Source: Gerris lacustris
Taxonomy: Eukaryota > Arthropoda > Insecta > Hemiptera > Gerridae
Direction of reading: 5' to 3'
NCBI GenBank assembly: GCA_951217055.1
Contig: OX578280.1
Span: 63,063,633-63,127,632 of the forward strand
DNA: 64,000 bases
Under the pieces are notes generated by a model. The model was not told the origin of the DNA. It did no database searches and saw only the letters and a list, made by a program, of their open reading frames with translations. The position numbers and the translations under genes are program-made. Positions 1 to 12,289 of the stretch are shown one piece after another (within the stretch, counting starts at the first letter, position 1; every line of letters starts with the position of its first letter).

Positions 1-767
1 AGAGGGTTAATAACCTTCTAATTTACTTATCAAAAAAATTCGTATTTCGGGTCGTAGCTCAACCTATTAGTTCGTTTTAAAACATATTGTATAATGATAA
101 TTGAGATATAACTAATTAATTATACACATATATTTGCTAATTATGTTAATTGTTATCTATTTATACTTCTATAAATTAATGTAGAAATTTGTTTAAATAA
201 AATTGTCAATTTTTAATAATTGGATTGAAGAGCAGGGTGATTATGGAACAACTGAGATGATTTTGTTTTCCTTTTTCACTTTCTTTGTGGAAATTGTTTT
301 GATTGAGTAATTAATTCGGTTATGATTTCTTTTACATGTTTTGAAGCCCCTTAAGCCCAAAAATATTTGGTTTTTTAAAAAATGTCTGTTCAGACATGCC
401 TGAAGTATTGGACCGATTCCGATAAAATTTTAAATACATGTTCAAAAAAAAAATATAGCCCGAGATAAAATTTTAAAAGAGAATTATAGGTCTAAATTTG
501 AGGGTTCAATACCGTCAGCAACCCTGGAAAAAGAAGATTTCTCGAAAACAGGTTACAACGATTTCGATTTTAAAAAATTCTAAAATGTTGTTCATTTAAA
601 TACAAACCAATTTGTAATTTTCCCGTGATAAATCTTATTACTGTGAAATTAAAAGGAAAGGGATTCGATTCCCCGCTGGGGAGAGTTATTTTTATGATAA
701 TTGTCAACATATTTTATATAAACAGCTTGGGTTTCCGGTGAAATCTGCGTCACGAAGGGGTTGAAGT

Positions 768-806
768 CCTTGGTTTCGCTTCCACTACTGGAATCATCTT
801 CAGGGG
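768..806 (-). ncRNA. Hammerhead-like motif, degenerate (left arm)
   Basis: This is the mirror copy of the motif at 888-925. CTGAAGA, stem II and GAAA are kept. The bases after GAAAC read CAAGG instead of GTCGT, so the short stem III and the cleavage-site region are lost on this arm. Confidence 0.4.
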
Positions 807-887
807 TGTGGTGCATCGTGGTGTTGACTTGAAGCAATCACAGGATATCTTGTGTTTGCTTCGAGTCAACATCACGATGCACCACAC

Positions 888-925
888 CCCTGAAGATGAT
901 TCCAGTAGTGGAAGCGAAACGTCGT
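888..925 (+). ncRNA. Hammerhead-ribozyme-like motif (right arm)
   Basis: The core CTGAAGA is followed by one extra base, then a hairpin with TTCC/GGAA pairing closed by a G-C pair, then GAAA and ACGT-C. This is the CUGANGA / stem II / GAAA / short stem III order of type I hammerheads. ACGT is self-complementary, as expected for variants that act as dimers. Stem I pairing is weak. Activity is not shown. Confidence 0.5.
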
Positions 926-1289
926 ATTTCACCCCCTTCGTGAAGCGGATTTTACCGGAAACTCAATCTGTTTATGACGAATCTACCTGCGGAAGCCTAC
1001 GGACCAAGTTAACATATTTTATAATTTTATTCTAGACCTCTGCCTTGTTTAAATTCATTTAGAAGGACCTTGCACACTACGTGTTATTCTTGTGAGAGGT
1101 CGGGTTCGAATCCTTGCCGGGGAGGAGTTATTTTTTATGGTAAATCGTGATAAAATTACCAATAACAATTAAATGTAACTACGAAAACTCCACAAATCCA
1201 ATACATTTAAACCATTGGTCTAAGTAAGTACATAGTCATGAGAAAGTTTATAGTATGAGTTGTGTCGGGCGGGTTTTTTTTCAGCAATA

Positions 1290-2260
1290 AAAATAGATTT
1301 TTGAAACATATCCTCTTATTATAGTATTTTTTTTTTTACAATAAACTAATATATTTTGCACATTAAGATTAAAATCTGTTTACCTTTAATTGATTTTCTT
1401 CTTTCCTTTTATTTATTTAAAATTATCTTCTTTATCATTAAATGGTAATGAAATAATTATAATAAGTTAAAAAACAAATTATGGTAATTTTATTCGTGCT
1501 CATCTTTTTATAGATCCTTTATCAGAAAACAATTTCTTCCTTTTCTACAAATCAAAACAACAAAACAATGGAAATCTAACTTAAATACTTAGAAAAAGAA
1601 CAAGAAAAATACTTAGGAATAATTGTTTTTTTCTAGACATTTCACAATTATTATGATTTCATTTGTTATGTAATGATTTAGGTATCTATTTATAGAAAAT
1701 TTATCTTCAATCGATGCATTTAGTAATACAAACAGTAATGGTTTGATGTAAAAGACTTATTTTGGAATAATTGTTTAAAATTTCCCCATTTTTGTGGTTT
1801 TTAAGTATCGAGTATTTTCCTGGAGGTCGTTCGGTTCGATTTCCATTGTTTTTATATTCAAGCATGTTTCTCAGTGAGGTAGAAAATTATTTATAGTTCT
1901 ATTATATCCCCAAGTCCATAAATATTGTATATTTTTCTTCTCCTGTTTTTCCCTCCGCTTTATTTCAACATTTGCCTATTGTTGTACTTTTAAAAGGTGA
2001 TATTTCTTTTTTACAGCCAATTCCTTTTTGAGAGGAATAAAATTAGTCTCTATATTTATTTCATAGCTCTGTTTTTATTCTGGGTATTGTTTTATTTATT
2101 CTTTTGTAGGTACATGAAGGTATTTCTATTGTTTTTTTTTTTTTTTGTTTTATTTTAAATATTAAGTTCTGGATTCAGTCCATTTAAATACGAATATAAC
2201 CATAAATATATAAAGTCGTTTACTCGGGAAAATTTCTTGTTTATGAGAAAATATCTATAA
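1290..2260. other. AT-rich sequence without recognisable genes
   Basis: The stretch has homopolymer T and A runs, no long reading frame, no TIRs I can pair, and no array. It is probably intronic or old repeat sequence. Confidence 0.5.
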
Positions 2261-2261
2261 A

Positions 2262-2360
2262 CACAGATGGTGAGAGACCGGATTCGATTTCCCGCAAAGG
2301 AGGAATTATTTTTATGGTACATTTTGATTAAATGTACAATAATAATTAAATGTAAATGTA
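2262..2360 (+). repeat. Family A tail fragment
   Basis: It shows 'gagagaccggattcgatttcccgc' split around a B-box-like GGATTCGATTTCCC, then GGAGGAATTATTTTTATGG and an ATAATAATTAAATGTA end. The order is the same as in the tails at 1090 and 34640. Confidence 0.6.
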
Positions 2361-2462
2361 TTATGTTGATGAATATAAATCCGTTTCACCTGAAAATTAT
2401 TATTAATTAAAATTGTAATTTTAAATTTAGTACACTTTTAGCTTAGTAGCCCTCTAGTAAAA

Positions 2463-2760
2463 GGAAACTTAAGGACCTTTTGTCGAGTACCTCCCGTAAG
2501 AATTAATTATTAATAAATTAGACAAAGGAATATTTAGTCCAAAATACGTGGCATATACTTGGTACATGAACTTTAGGAATATCACACTTCTGTACATAAA
2601 AGTGGCAATATCCCTTAGTCTAATTAAGTATTAAGACAAAGGGATATTATCATTTTTGTGTAAAGAAGTGTGATATTCCTTTGTGCAAAAGTTCTTTAGA
2701 CCAAAAATATCCCTTTATATCATAGTTATTTAGACAAACTGATTCTATATAAATTGTAAA
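2463..2760. repeat. Palindromic 'gacaaaggaatattt' repeat (related to family B)
   Basis: Alternating direct and inverted blocks: GACAAAGGAATATTTAGTCC, TATCACACTTCTGTACA, CCCTTAGTCTAATTA and their complements. The same blocks form the interior of the family B MITEs at 4.1, 6.6, 8.8, 48.8 and 56.6 kb and recur at 8120-8380 and 40545-40745. No TIR is visible here, so this is an internal or solo fragment. Confidence 0.6.
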
Positions 2761-3269
2761 CAAATTATAGGGTGGTTATCCAAGTAAATGAGTACTATTA
2801 TTTCTATATATAGGAGAATTTATATATCTCCAGTAGAGAGGAAAAGTTATGATTTTGAATTAGTTTAGAGGGACTAAAGTAAGTCGTTTCATCCCTGAAC
2901 TCAAAAAGTAGGGCAAAAAAGTAAAGATTGCAACTTAATTATTTTATAAATAGTAGAAAATGAATGGCTAATGTAATGGTTTTTTGAAATCAGGTTGGTG
3001 TCACTGCTATTTCGACCATGTTTATCTTTGTTTATAACCTGCATCTACATAACCTTCTATTTGAGTTTAATTCCAATTCTTATTTGTTTTTAATATTGAA
3101 TCTCTTATATCTGCTATTAAAAGTGCAAATAATTATTGTTATTTATTAAAATAATAAATAAAAACTGTGCAATGGACGAAAATGTGTATTTTCTTCCTAC
3201 TGGAGATAAAATATTGTATGTACATCGGGAGTAAAGTGCCATTATTCCCCTCGCGATAATTATCTCCCT

Positions 3270-3316
3270 CGGCTGCGCCTTGGGAGCTAATTAGAGTTAT
3301 TCCCGAGGCGCAGCCG
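3270..3316. repeat. GC-rich hairpin
   Basis: CGGCTGCGCCT (3270-3280) pairs with AGGCGCAGCCG (3306-3316), and the stem extends inward through GGGA/TCCC. It is a strong stem in otherwise AT-rich DNA. It may be the core of a small MITE spanning roughly 3225-3345, for which I find no clean ends. Confidence 0.6.
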
Positions 3317-3569
3317 TCGTCATGTCACATTTGCAATTAAACTGGGGGTACAAAAGATAAAAGAGTGCCTATTTAGTGACTTGATATATTTTATAAGAAT
3401 ACATTTGTCTTGTTTTTATCTAACTAAAAGAGTGCTACTTTTTAAGATCGCAATTAATTTTAACTTTCAATGCTTTTCTATAATTTTAATGCCCAGAGCT
3501 ATAATTATAATATTGTGGGTGGTGATGCATAAGATGTATTTGACTAAAAGAATTTTTGATAAAATTAAT

Positions 3570-3572
<3 letters not shown>

Positions 3573-3621
<49 letters not shown>
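3573..3621. repeat. (TA)n microsatellite
   Basis: An uninterrupted TA run of about 49 bp. Confidence 0.95.
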
Positions 3622-3623
<2 letters not shown>

Positions 3624-3927
3624 CCGTATTTCGCCTTAGAACTTAGATATCGAAAAATTCTTGATTTAATACTTGGAACTTGATCTGCAAGTATGTAAAT
3701 TTCTTGTTACAAGTCGGTTGTATCATCTTAAAAATGAACTGAACTTTATTTAAATAAGATTTCAAATGGTTTTCAACATCAATGAAACACCGATAATCAA
3801 TGAATATTGGATCTTGAACAAAAAATACGAGTATGTTAATTTTAACTTATAAGCCGGATGTAATATCTCAAAATGTATCCTACTTTATTTTAAAATTGAT
3901 ATATTTTACCTTCGGATGTATTACCGT

Positions 3928-4051
<124 letters not shown>

Positions 4052-4092
4052 ATTCTGTAATATACGCTGCACATACTCTGTACATAATATTT

Positions 4093-4339
4093 GCGGCACA
4101 CTCTGACTGTTACTCCTCTTACAAAAAAAAAAAAAATAATAGAGGTGAGTAACAATCTAACGAAGATGCACTGCATGTTTTCCTTTAGACTGTTACTCCC
4201 CTTAAAAGACATAAAAGTGTGATATTCCTTTGTCCCAAAGTACATTGGACTAAACATCCTTTTGTCTTAGCAGTTAATTAGTGAAAGTTATTTATATTCC
4301 AAAAAAACGTAGGGGAGTAACAATCTAAAGAAGTACCAT
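4093..4339. mobile_element. Family B MITE copy
   Basis: The left end carries a diverged CTGACTGTTACTCCTCT. The right end is AGGGGAGTAACAATCTAAAG with AAGTACC, its reverse complement. The interior holds the 'tattcctttgtcccaaagtacattggac' block common to the family. Confidence 0.7.
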
Positions 4340-4813
4340 ATTTACTACTAAATACTGTAATATATGTTATATTACATATGCTAATATATGCTGTAATATA
4401 TGCTATATATGCAATATTGCTTTTTTTATTTGACATTATTTTTTTGAAAGTTAAATCGTTGCCTTATTTTAAGTGACTTATCTTTGTCTATATTTGTTTT
4501 TTTTTAATTTTTTCACTATATCAATATTGCATTTATTTTTCAACTATCGCAAGATAGTTTTGTTTTTATATTTACTTGTCAATTATTTTCAACAAGTTAA
4601 TCGATCACCTGGTTATTGTATCTCTACGTGATAGAGAATATGGCTAAGGTTTACATTATTATAATAAGTAGATTTTCTTGTAACATCTACGTCTTTGTCA
4701 ATTTATAATTTATTATTTGCATTTGAATTACATTTAAAATTCAGTATAACTACTTGCTTTTTTATGTAACACTTGATAACATAAGCACAATTTATTGAAG
4801 AATCAAGTTTTTG

Positions 4814-4816
<3 letters not shown>

Positions 4817-4891
<75 letters not shown>
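4817..4891. repeat. (TA)n microsatellite
   Basis: A TA run of about 75 bp. Confidence 0.95.
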
Positions 4892-4893
<2 letters not shown>

Positions 4894-4899
4894 CTGAGT

Positions 4900-5570
4900 A
4901 GACTATGCTTGCTTACAGGTACATTTTTAAATAAATAATTAGAAATGCTTGAAGAAGATAGGTCAATAGCATTCAGGTTATTTCTTTAAACACCTTTACA
5001 GTTTTTATGTATTTTATATTGGTTAAACCTGGGTATTTTAGGACAGGTTTTTATGTATAAATTAGACTTTAAAACTGCTACACATAAGTGAGTAAGTAGG
5101 TTTAGATTTTTTAAAAGAAAAATTATCTTAAAGACGCATCAAACCATAAGTTTTTAAAGTTGTAAATTTAAAATTCTTTATAATATTAATTCTCTAAACG
5201 TTTTTTAATGAGTACGACACTATTCAAAATCCCCGTTTCATAAAAGATATAAAATTATGAATGAAATTATATGCATTATTAATGCTTTATAATTTCAGAA
5301 GAGGATAGTTTTTTTAATCATTTTTTTTTAAAAAAAACGTAACTACTTGTTTCAGTCTACAAATCATGTTATTAAAGCTGTTACACCTCAAGGATGTTAA
5401 CTCTTCCCTTGAGTACTAAATGCAGTTTAAAGGACTGCTAGAAGGTTCTTCAATGTCCTTTAAAATTACATCTATGTTGTTCATTTTATATTGTTTTTTG
5501 TATTTTTTTTAATAATGTTTATATTTTAATGTTGTTTTTTTTACATTCTCGTATAATTAGTTTATGGAAA
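4900..5570. other. AT-rich sequence without recognisable genes
   Basis: No long ORF, array or TIR pair is seen. The next recognisable element starts at about 5572. Confidence 0.5.
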
Positions 5571-5571
5571 T

Positions 5572-5745
5572 GGGCTCTTCTTTAGATTGTTACTCCCCTT
5601 ATAAAATAAACAAATGGGAGTAGCAATCTAAAGAAGGTGTACGGAATGTTCTTCTTTTGACTGTTACTCCTCTTATAAAAACAGAAGTGTGCTATCCCTT
5701 TTCTCCAAAGTCCATTGGACTATAAATCTCTTCGTCTTAATTTGA
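5572..5745. mobile_element. Family B MITE copy, right end missing
   Basis: The TIR TCTTTAGATTGTTACTCCCC is followed 30 bp on by its complement AGTAACAATCTAAAGAAGG, then by the interior block 'acggaatgttcttctt..gactgttactcc'. It stops after the CCATTGGACT block without the distal TIR. Confidence 0.65.
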
Positions 5746-6377
5746 TTATTTTAACCTAATTAAACTCGTCAATGTTGTTCATTTTTTTAAATTGAGAATA
5801 GGCAAAGATCACTGCGATTCATAAAGAGCATTTAAGAGATACAGCGCTGATCCTTTTATGTCCTTAATTTAATATTATGTTGTAAGTAGTAATAATAATT
5901 AATAAAACCGCTAGATAAAATAAGATATTAACAAATATTTCTGCATATTTTTTTGTAGCAATGCATAAAATTAATCCTTCTTGATTTAGATCGATGTTCG
6001 GCCACTAACAGCGCTAGCATAGTCTCGCTATGATGTATAACTACATACATCTTGATTATACCAAGCTTGATGTATCAACGTCTAGATATATGTAGAATAA
6101 AAGTACAGAATCGGTTCTCTTATGTTTAAACCTAGAGGGATGTAAAGCTATAGCTGTAAAGGAAGAATATGGTATATTGTGACACATTAATAATTATTAT
6201 TATGCCATGAATTATGCGTGCGCTGTAACAGCCCATTTTAGGCTTAGACCTGCCAAAGGGGCTTATTTAACTAAATAATAATATGATGGATGACACGATT
6301 TGGCATTTCGCTCCATCATCCGTGTAAAACGTATAATTGTGTGCCACGTATGCAATTACTTTAATTGGTTTACATTC

Positions 6378-6379
<2 letters not shown>

Positions 6380-6442
<63 letters not shown>
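6380..6442. repeat. (TA)n microsatellite
   Basis: A TA run of about 63 bp. Confidence 0.95.
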
Positions 6443-6445
<3 letters not shown>

Positions 6446-6532
6446 ACTGTGCAGTATATTGACTATGTAATATTACATTAGCTATTGTTCTTGCCGCTTC
6501 AAATTTTAACAGTATCAAGTATATAGAAGGTA

Positions 6533-6783
6533 GAGACACTTCTTTAGAGTGTTGCTCCCTTTATATAAATAGAGGGAGTAACAATCTAAAGAAGGTGTGC
6601 GGAATGTTCTTCTTTAGACTGTTACTCCTCTTATAAAAACAGAAGTGTGCTATTCCTTTGTCCCAAAATACATTAGACTAAACATCCCTTTGTCAATGGT
6701 TGTTTAGATAAAGGAATGTATAAGCAATTGTATCCATTTATATTTTTAAAAAACATAAGGGAGTAACAATCTAAAAAAATACC
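6533..6783. mobile_element. Family B MITE copy
   Basis: Both ends are present: ACTTCTTTAGAGTGTTGCTCC at the left (one extra internal inverted TIR at 6570-6590) and GGGAGTAACAATCTAAAAAA at the right. The interior matches the 4.1 and 8.8 kb copies. Confidence 0.75.
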
Positions 6784-7277
6784 GTGATACAAACCTATTT
6801 GTAACCAAGTAGAGCTATTTTTCTAAAGAATAACTCAATAATAGGAAAAAATATAGCATTTTATTATAAAGATAAAGGTACAAGATTTTGCCATTTAGCC
6901 TTAAAAAAGGAGGAAAACTGCTGTATTCTGTTAAAACTCTAGTTAGGGAGAATAGAATTTAACTCTTTTGTTATTTCTATTTATCACTTAACTTTTTACC
7001 TTGTTTGAATTCTCAAAGGTATGGCAAATTTAGTTTACACAATATACAAATTACATCATTTCTTCTAGGACGGCAATTTGAAGCTTTGGAAATAGAATTT
7101 TAACCTAGTTAGGCAAGAGTTTGATAGAGGTCGTTGAAAATATGTCATCCAGTTAACTTTATTTAACCAAATTATACTTGTAAAGTCCCCTTGAACAAGA
7201 AAATTATAGTTCAGTCTTCAATTACGCATAGCACTGTAGTAAACTTAATTGTATATAATCTACAGATAAGAATAAAC

Positions 7278-7423
<146 letters not shown>

Positions 7424-7637
7424 TGTAATAATTGAAATAATAAGCACCTATATTTGTATAAGTTAAAATACAAAGATATATGGCAATTTCCTTAAAAATA
7501 GCCATTCGTTGAATTAATTGCCTTTTGGGCGTTTTATTGTCCAGACAAAATAGAATTATTGTGGACTGTATTTCAATCATCCTTGTACTGATGATCATCA
7601 TAATGCCATAATAATAGAATTACGGTAACTTATAGTC

Positions 7638-7990
7638 CAGAATATAGCGTGCAAAAAAAGTGTTTGACTAACATCAAGCTAGAATTTTGTGTATAAGTAA
7701 ATGTTTTGGTGCCTTTTAAGAATATATGTTCGTCTGCGGGACATAGCTTGGCAATAGGCATTTGAAAAAAACAAACTGGTGGAGAGCGACCATGTCCCGC
7801 CCTTTTTGGTGGACAATGTGATTTGCATGATCCTGAGTGCGAACTTCGTTAATTATCTTAGTTAGTTTATCTTAGTTCGTTAATTAACTTAGTTAACTTC
7901 CAATTATCAAGTTTATGGTAATTTGTCCCTTGACAGGGAAACACTTTGATTTCGAGTAATATTTGACTAACTAACCTAGACATACATTTT
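7638..7990 (+). mobile_element. Family F foldback element, one arm
   Basis: Resembles the left arm of the intact foldback at 48001-48572. It shares the terminal CAG..ATAGCGTGCAAAA, 'actaacatcaagctagaattttgtgta', 'acatagcttggcaataggcatttg' and the central 'ttgac..gggaaacactttgat' region. The right arm is lost. Confidence 0.75.
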
Positions 7991-8119
7991 TAGAAAAAAT
8001 GTACCCCGTTGGGCTGCGCTCCCAAAAAAATCGTTGAAAGCTGAAAAACAGTGAAAATAAATGTAGTTCTTGAAAACGGATCCAATGATTTTGATTTTTA
8101 AGAATCTAAAACGCGCACC

Positions 8120-8390
8120 CCGCGTTAGACAAAGAGATATTTAGTAAAAAATACTTTGGGATATAGGAATATCACACCTCTTGTATAAGATAACATCCCT
8201 TAGTTTAATTAACTATTAAAGACAAAGGGATGTCATAACTTGTATGTACACATGTGCAATGTTCCTTTATCTCAAAGTACTTTGGTCTAACTATCCCTTT
8301 GTCATAATAAACAATTAGACTAAGGGGTATTATTATTTCTATACACAGGAGAGTACATATTCCTTTGTCTAATTTTCTTACCCAACCAGT
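8120..8390. repeat. Palindromic 'gacaaagg' repeat, family B interior
   Basis: Inverted blocks GACAAAGAGATATTTAGT and CTAACTATCCCTTTGTC are arranged as at 2463-2760 and 40545-40745. Confidence 0.6.
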
Positions 8391-8651
8391 TAACGTTAAA
8401 TTTTCAATGAAATATTCTTTAAAAAATTTAAATGAGTGCCTATTTGGCGCTTTTAATATATTAATCAGAATACATTTGTCTTGTTTTTTAAAGGATTTAT
8501 TATGTACATTTTGTCCTTCTGAACTCATAAATAAAATGTGAACAACCACAAGTTGTTTACATACTTTATATCAACCACATTTCATAAATATGTTTAATAA
8601 TTAATTAATTAAATTAGATATGGTGGGATTTAAATTCTTTAATATATATAG

Positions 8652-8958
8652 GCACTTCTTTAGATTGTTACTCCCCTTATAAAATACAAAGGCAAAGGGG
8701 AGTAACTATCTAAAGAAGGTGTGCAATAAAAAAAAATAGAACGGAGGAACAATATTGTAGTAACAATCTTAAATCTTGAGTAACAAGTTGTACGGAATGT
8801 TCTTCATTAGTCTGTTACTCCCCTTATAAGAGCAAGTGTGATATTCCTTTGTCCCAAAGTTCATTGGACTAAACATCCCTTTGTCTTATTAGTTATTTAG
8901 TCAAATTTATTTGTATTCTAAAAATACATAGGGGAGTAACAATCTAAAGAAGTACCAT
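8652..8958. mobile_element. Family B MITE copy, longest upstream copy
   Basis: The left TIR is GGCACTTCTTTAGATTGTTA with CTCCCC. The right end is GGGGAGTAACAATCTAAAGA with AGTACC. An internal inverted TIR at about 8697-8718 gives a composite look. The TIRs are about 25 bp and nearly perfect. Confidence 0.8.
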
Positions 8959-8959
8959 A

Positions 8960-9480
8960 GTATTTATATAAGAAAGTTTTGCTCGACAGATTTTTTATTA
9001 CCACACATCACGATCACGATTAGAAGTCTCAAAATGTATGTTTTAAAAATAAATTAAACCGATGTAAACTAAAATTGCATTTTAGCGTTAACTGATAAAG
9101 TAAATTTAAAAGTTATATGGCTGAATGATTCAATTTATTTCTCAACTTTATCATAATGAAATAATTTTATAAAAAAGGTAGCTTCAATTATAGTCAAAGA
9201 ATGATTTTACCTTTATATATTTAATTTTGAATATTTATTTTAAAAAAAGAAAGAAAATAATTAGAGTTGTTCTAATCAAATGTGTGAGGGATTAATAAAA
9301 TATGCTTTCCTTCATAATGGCCGTAAAGCTTATGCGGTAGAAACAAATTTACTGTTATTGCGTGCTGTATATATTTTACAAGGGTTGGGTAAAAAGTATA
9401 ACATTTTTCATTTTTTGTTTTTATACCGTGAATAAATAATTATCTTTGTCATAAAGTGTGTCATTATTCGAAATTAGGGT
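8960..9480. other. AT-rich sequence without recognisable genes
   Basis: No ORF, array or paired ends are found. A run of 12 G at about 9490 marks its right side. Confidence 0.5.
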
Positions 9481-9834
9481 CCGGGTGAGGGGGGGGGGGG
9501 GTTAAGGAAATAAGGGTATTTCCTATAATTTGCACCCTTGCAATGACCCCCTGCATTGACCCTTCAACTTTTGTTTCAGAGTTCACGGTTTTACACCACC
9601 AATAAAATTATGTATGCCGTTAAAATGCTTTGCAGAGCTATTTAAGTATTCGTATCTTGCCTATTTTATAAGTTATGCCAGAAAAGTTTTATACTTATAC
9701 CTACACTTATACTTTCAAATTTAGAGGTAGTTAAATTATAATAAATATGTTCTTTACATTTATTTTCTGTATTGTATTTTTTTTGCATGTAATATGCTTC
9801 TTTGATGACTAACCCCGTGAAATCTGAACAAGCG

Positions 9835-9965
9835 AGGCAGGCCTGTTGGGCAAAGGGCCTAGGATAAAGGGCCTGTTGCCGGGAGCAACCGGCGAATTAC
9901 CGGTTATTTGGGGCATGGGGCATACGCCTTAGGGCTTGTGGCCTAAACCTAGGCCAATGGGCTTG
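9835..9965. other. GC-rich GGCC-dense segment
   Basis: A short island with many GGGCCT, GGCCTA and GCCTAGG motifs and an accGGTtaTTTGG..ACCGG pairing, inside AT-rich DNA. It has no coding frame of note and no clear ends. Its identity is unknown. Confidence 0.45.
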
Positions 9966-10019
9966 GACAGTTTTTAATTTTATTTTTGTTATTTTATTAT
10001 AATTTGTTTGCTCCTTTTT

Positions 10020-10530
10020 AATTTCTCATGTAAAGAGAAAGTATTGTGATGACGCGAAAATTCGATTATGAGATTTTGATGGTTTTACACGTTTTGAGAT
10101 CCCCTGAGCCCAATAAAAGGGCTTTAAGAAAAGACCTGTCTGCCTTATGTTGACTATGCAGACGCGTAATACCTAAAATATTGGGCCAAATTTTACGAAA
10201 TTTGGCATACATGTTCCCAAAACTCATTCCCAAAGGTGCAATTGAGAAATGATATTTTAGCTACATATTTGGGGATGCTATCCTCCAAAAACTCTGAAAC
10301 AAATGTGATAAAAAATTATTTCTCGAAAACGGTTCCGACGATTTTGATTAAAACATTCTAAAATGTAGTCCATTTAAATACGAATCTAACATAATAAGCT
10401 TTTTCCCGGGAAGAATCTAGTTTCCGAGGTATTGATAAAAATAAATCTGTTTTGTTGAAAATCGAAAACAAAAAGTATCTAGGACCGAGATTATATATGA
10501 GAAAGTTAGTCTGAGTTGTCACGGACCTTT
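10020..10530 (+). repeat. Interspersed repeat family A, near-complete copy
   Basis: Begins TTTCTCATGTAAAGAGAAAG and ends with GAGAAAGTTAGTCTGAGTTG followed by TCACGGACC, as in the copy at 34236-34822. It lacks the B-box tail segment of that copy. It is non-coding. Confidence 0.8.
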
Positions 10531-10619
10531 TTTTTTTTTAACTTAATTATGCTTCCAAGCTTGCCGAAGGTACCGGAATTATTGTGAAGAACGAAATTAT
10601 TTCTAATAAAAAGAACATT

Positions 10620-10760
10620 AATTTGTAATTAAGTTTTTTCGATGTTTTTAGGCATGAATATGCCCCGGAGTGGGGCGAAATATAGCCAAGTTTAAGAACA
10701 ATTTCACCTTAGTTGAAATACTTATTTACTACCCTTGATCGACCCACATAAAACGAGAAA
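10620..10760 (+). repeat. Penelope-type terminal repeat relic
   Basis: Shares 'gatgtttttaggcatgaatatgcc', the hammerhead-like block and a CGACCCACA block about 60-75 bases downstream with the sequences at 20755-20870 and 31140-31247. The second of these loci follows a recognisable PLE endonuclease, which is why I assign it to that family. Confidence 0.55.
10651..10687 (+). ncRNA. Hammerhead-like motif, GCCCC/GGGGC type
   Basis: GGC/GCC outer stem, a seven-base block ATGAATA, one T, stem GCCCC-GGAGT-GGGGC, GAAA, then the palindromic ATAT and A. The layout matches a small hammerhead, but two of seven conserved core bases (first C and the G) differ from CUGANGA. It is either a variant or an inactivated copy. 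Confidence 0.4.
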
Positions 10761-12003
10761 TTTCTGTTTAGGGAATCAAAAATTCCCTAAACTGAAATCG
10801 AATGGAACATTTTCGGTCTCCCATCTGTCGCAAGTAATCAGAAGCAAGAAGTGTAATTTTTCTAAAGTAGCCCACATTTAGTTCCAAATTAATTTTAACC
10901 TTTCGCGCACTTGTAATATTGGATAAAAGTAAGTGTGACTCCACTTGGAATCGAAACAGGTCCAAACAATCATATTTTAATATTGCTTAATTGATAATTT
11001 TATTTATTCATAGAAAAAAAAAGTTATTATTACAAAAAGTAATTGTCTAAATTAAATAAATTAGACAATAAGATCATAAAAGCAAAACATAATTAAAATA
11101 CACTAGAAAGCTATGTGCCACATTAATTAGCAGATTATTTTTTTTTTATTGCATTCTTAGTTACCGTTATGTTTATCTCTAAAATAAATATTAGTATTAT
11201 AATAAACTAATCTTTTTTGATATTATTATTTGATAATGTAAAAGAAAAAACTATTAATAATAAATTCATAGTTAATTAATTAATTTGGTTTGATTATAAT
11301 GATTTTGTTGATAGTCGATTGTTCTGAATTCCACGCTCCTCTAAGCAAATACAATCAGGATCGAAACTGACGTCAGATCTTTGAAAGATAATTTCTAAGA
11401 TGTTCGTTCCTACTGGTTGGTTATCCAGTTCATATGTTTTATCTTTTTTATTACCATATTAATTACAAGTTTCGGTGAACATATAAAAGAGAAAAATTGC
11501 TAATTTTTTTTTGGTGGGTGAAAACGATTAATTATTGTCTTAATAATTAGTATATTTTTATTTGAGTCTTTAGGGGTGATTAATATGAAAACTTGTTTTT
11601 AATTTATTAATTATTATTGTTGACAACTTTTTAATGTTCTCTTATTAAAGAATACAATTAATTTAAATACGACGGAAATTTATTCGTAATAATAAATAAG
11701 TATGTTTTGTTTTATGTATTTTTTTTAATGTAAATATTCTTTACATGTTAATTGTACATTTACATTTTAACAATTTAATTTAAAATGATGTACTAATTAA
11801 ATTACAATCTGTTTATTAGTATGTAAATGTAATTTATCTGTAAATTATATTTTATTAAATTTAATGATGTTATTATATATTATAATTAATTTAGACTCTA
11901 GTTAACTGTGAATTTTATTACTATGTATTATATTAAGATAAATAATATATATTCTTTACGACTTATGTTAATAAAATATTTGCTCTCGAATGTGTGTGCG
12001 TGT

Positions 12004-12006
<3 letters not shown>

Positions 12007-12061
<55 letters not shown>
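12007..12061. repeat. (TA)n microsatellite
   Basis: A TA run of about 55 bp. Confidence 0.95.
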
Positions 12062-12064
<3 letters not shown>

Positions 12065-12213
12065 GCATGCTAGAGAATTTAGCATCCACTAGGAACCATT
12101 TTTAAATGAAATTATAATTTTAGATGGAAGATAGATCAGAGAAAAAGTATGAAAATAATTCTTATAATAATTCATGAGAGACTAGAATATCGCTTCGGAC
12201 GGATTAGAATCAT

Positions 12214-12289
12214 TCTTTGGTGTAGCTTAATTAGTATAGCAGTTGACCGGAAAACTGAAGGTCCTGGTTTCAAATCTTGGCAGCTGAGT
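12214..12289 (+). pseudogene. tRNA-like pseudogene or tRNA-derived repeat head
   Basis: A-box-like TAGCTTAATTAG, an anticodon-arm-like CAGTT/AACTG stem with an 8-base loop, a B-box-like GGTTTCAAATC, and a T7 run directly after the 3' side that could end Pol III transcription. The acceptor stem has mismatches and the anticodon loop is one base too long, so a working tRNA is unlikely. Confidence 0.5.

Larger units (their letters stand above)
719..974. mobile_element. Foldback element with inverted arms, inside family A
   Basis: Two arms of about 117 bp (719-835 and 858-974) are near-perfect reverse complements separated by 22 bp. The 13-bp direct repeat AACATATTTTATA flanks the structure at 706-718 and 1011-1023, like a target-site duplication. 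Both arms contain the same hammerhead-like block in opposite orientation, and the same short reading frame can be read outward from each. The arrangement recalls inverted Penelope terminal repeats, but no reverse transcriptase is present, so that origin is an inference. Confidence 0.75.
330..1285 (+). repeat. Interspersed repeat family A, interrupted copy
   Basis: Matches the fuller copies at 10020-10530 and 34236-34822. Shared landmarks are a TTTTGAGG-CCCCT-AGCCCAA block, a 'gaccgatt..gataaaatt' block, and a tail with a B-box-like GGTTCGATTCCCCGC followed by GTTATTTTTATG. The body runs to about 700. A foldback insertion (about 706-1023) follows, and a second tail copy with GGTTCGAATCC near 1090 ends at the 'gtttatagtatgagttgtgtcgg' boundary. 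No coding capacity is seen. It looks like a non-autonomous element with a tRNA T-arm-like internal box. Confidence 0.7.

Noticed and set aside
12214..12289. Functional tRNA gene
   Set aside because: Acceptor mismatches and an 8-base anticodon loop; kept only as a tRNA-like pseudogene.
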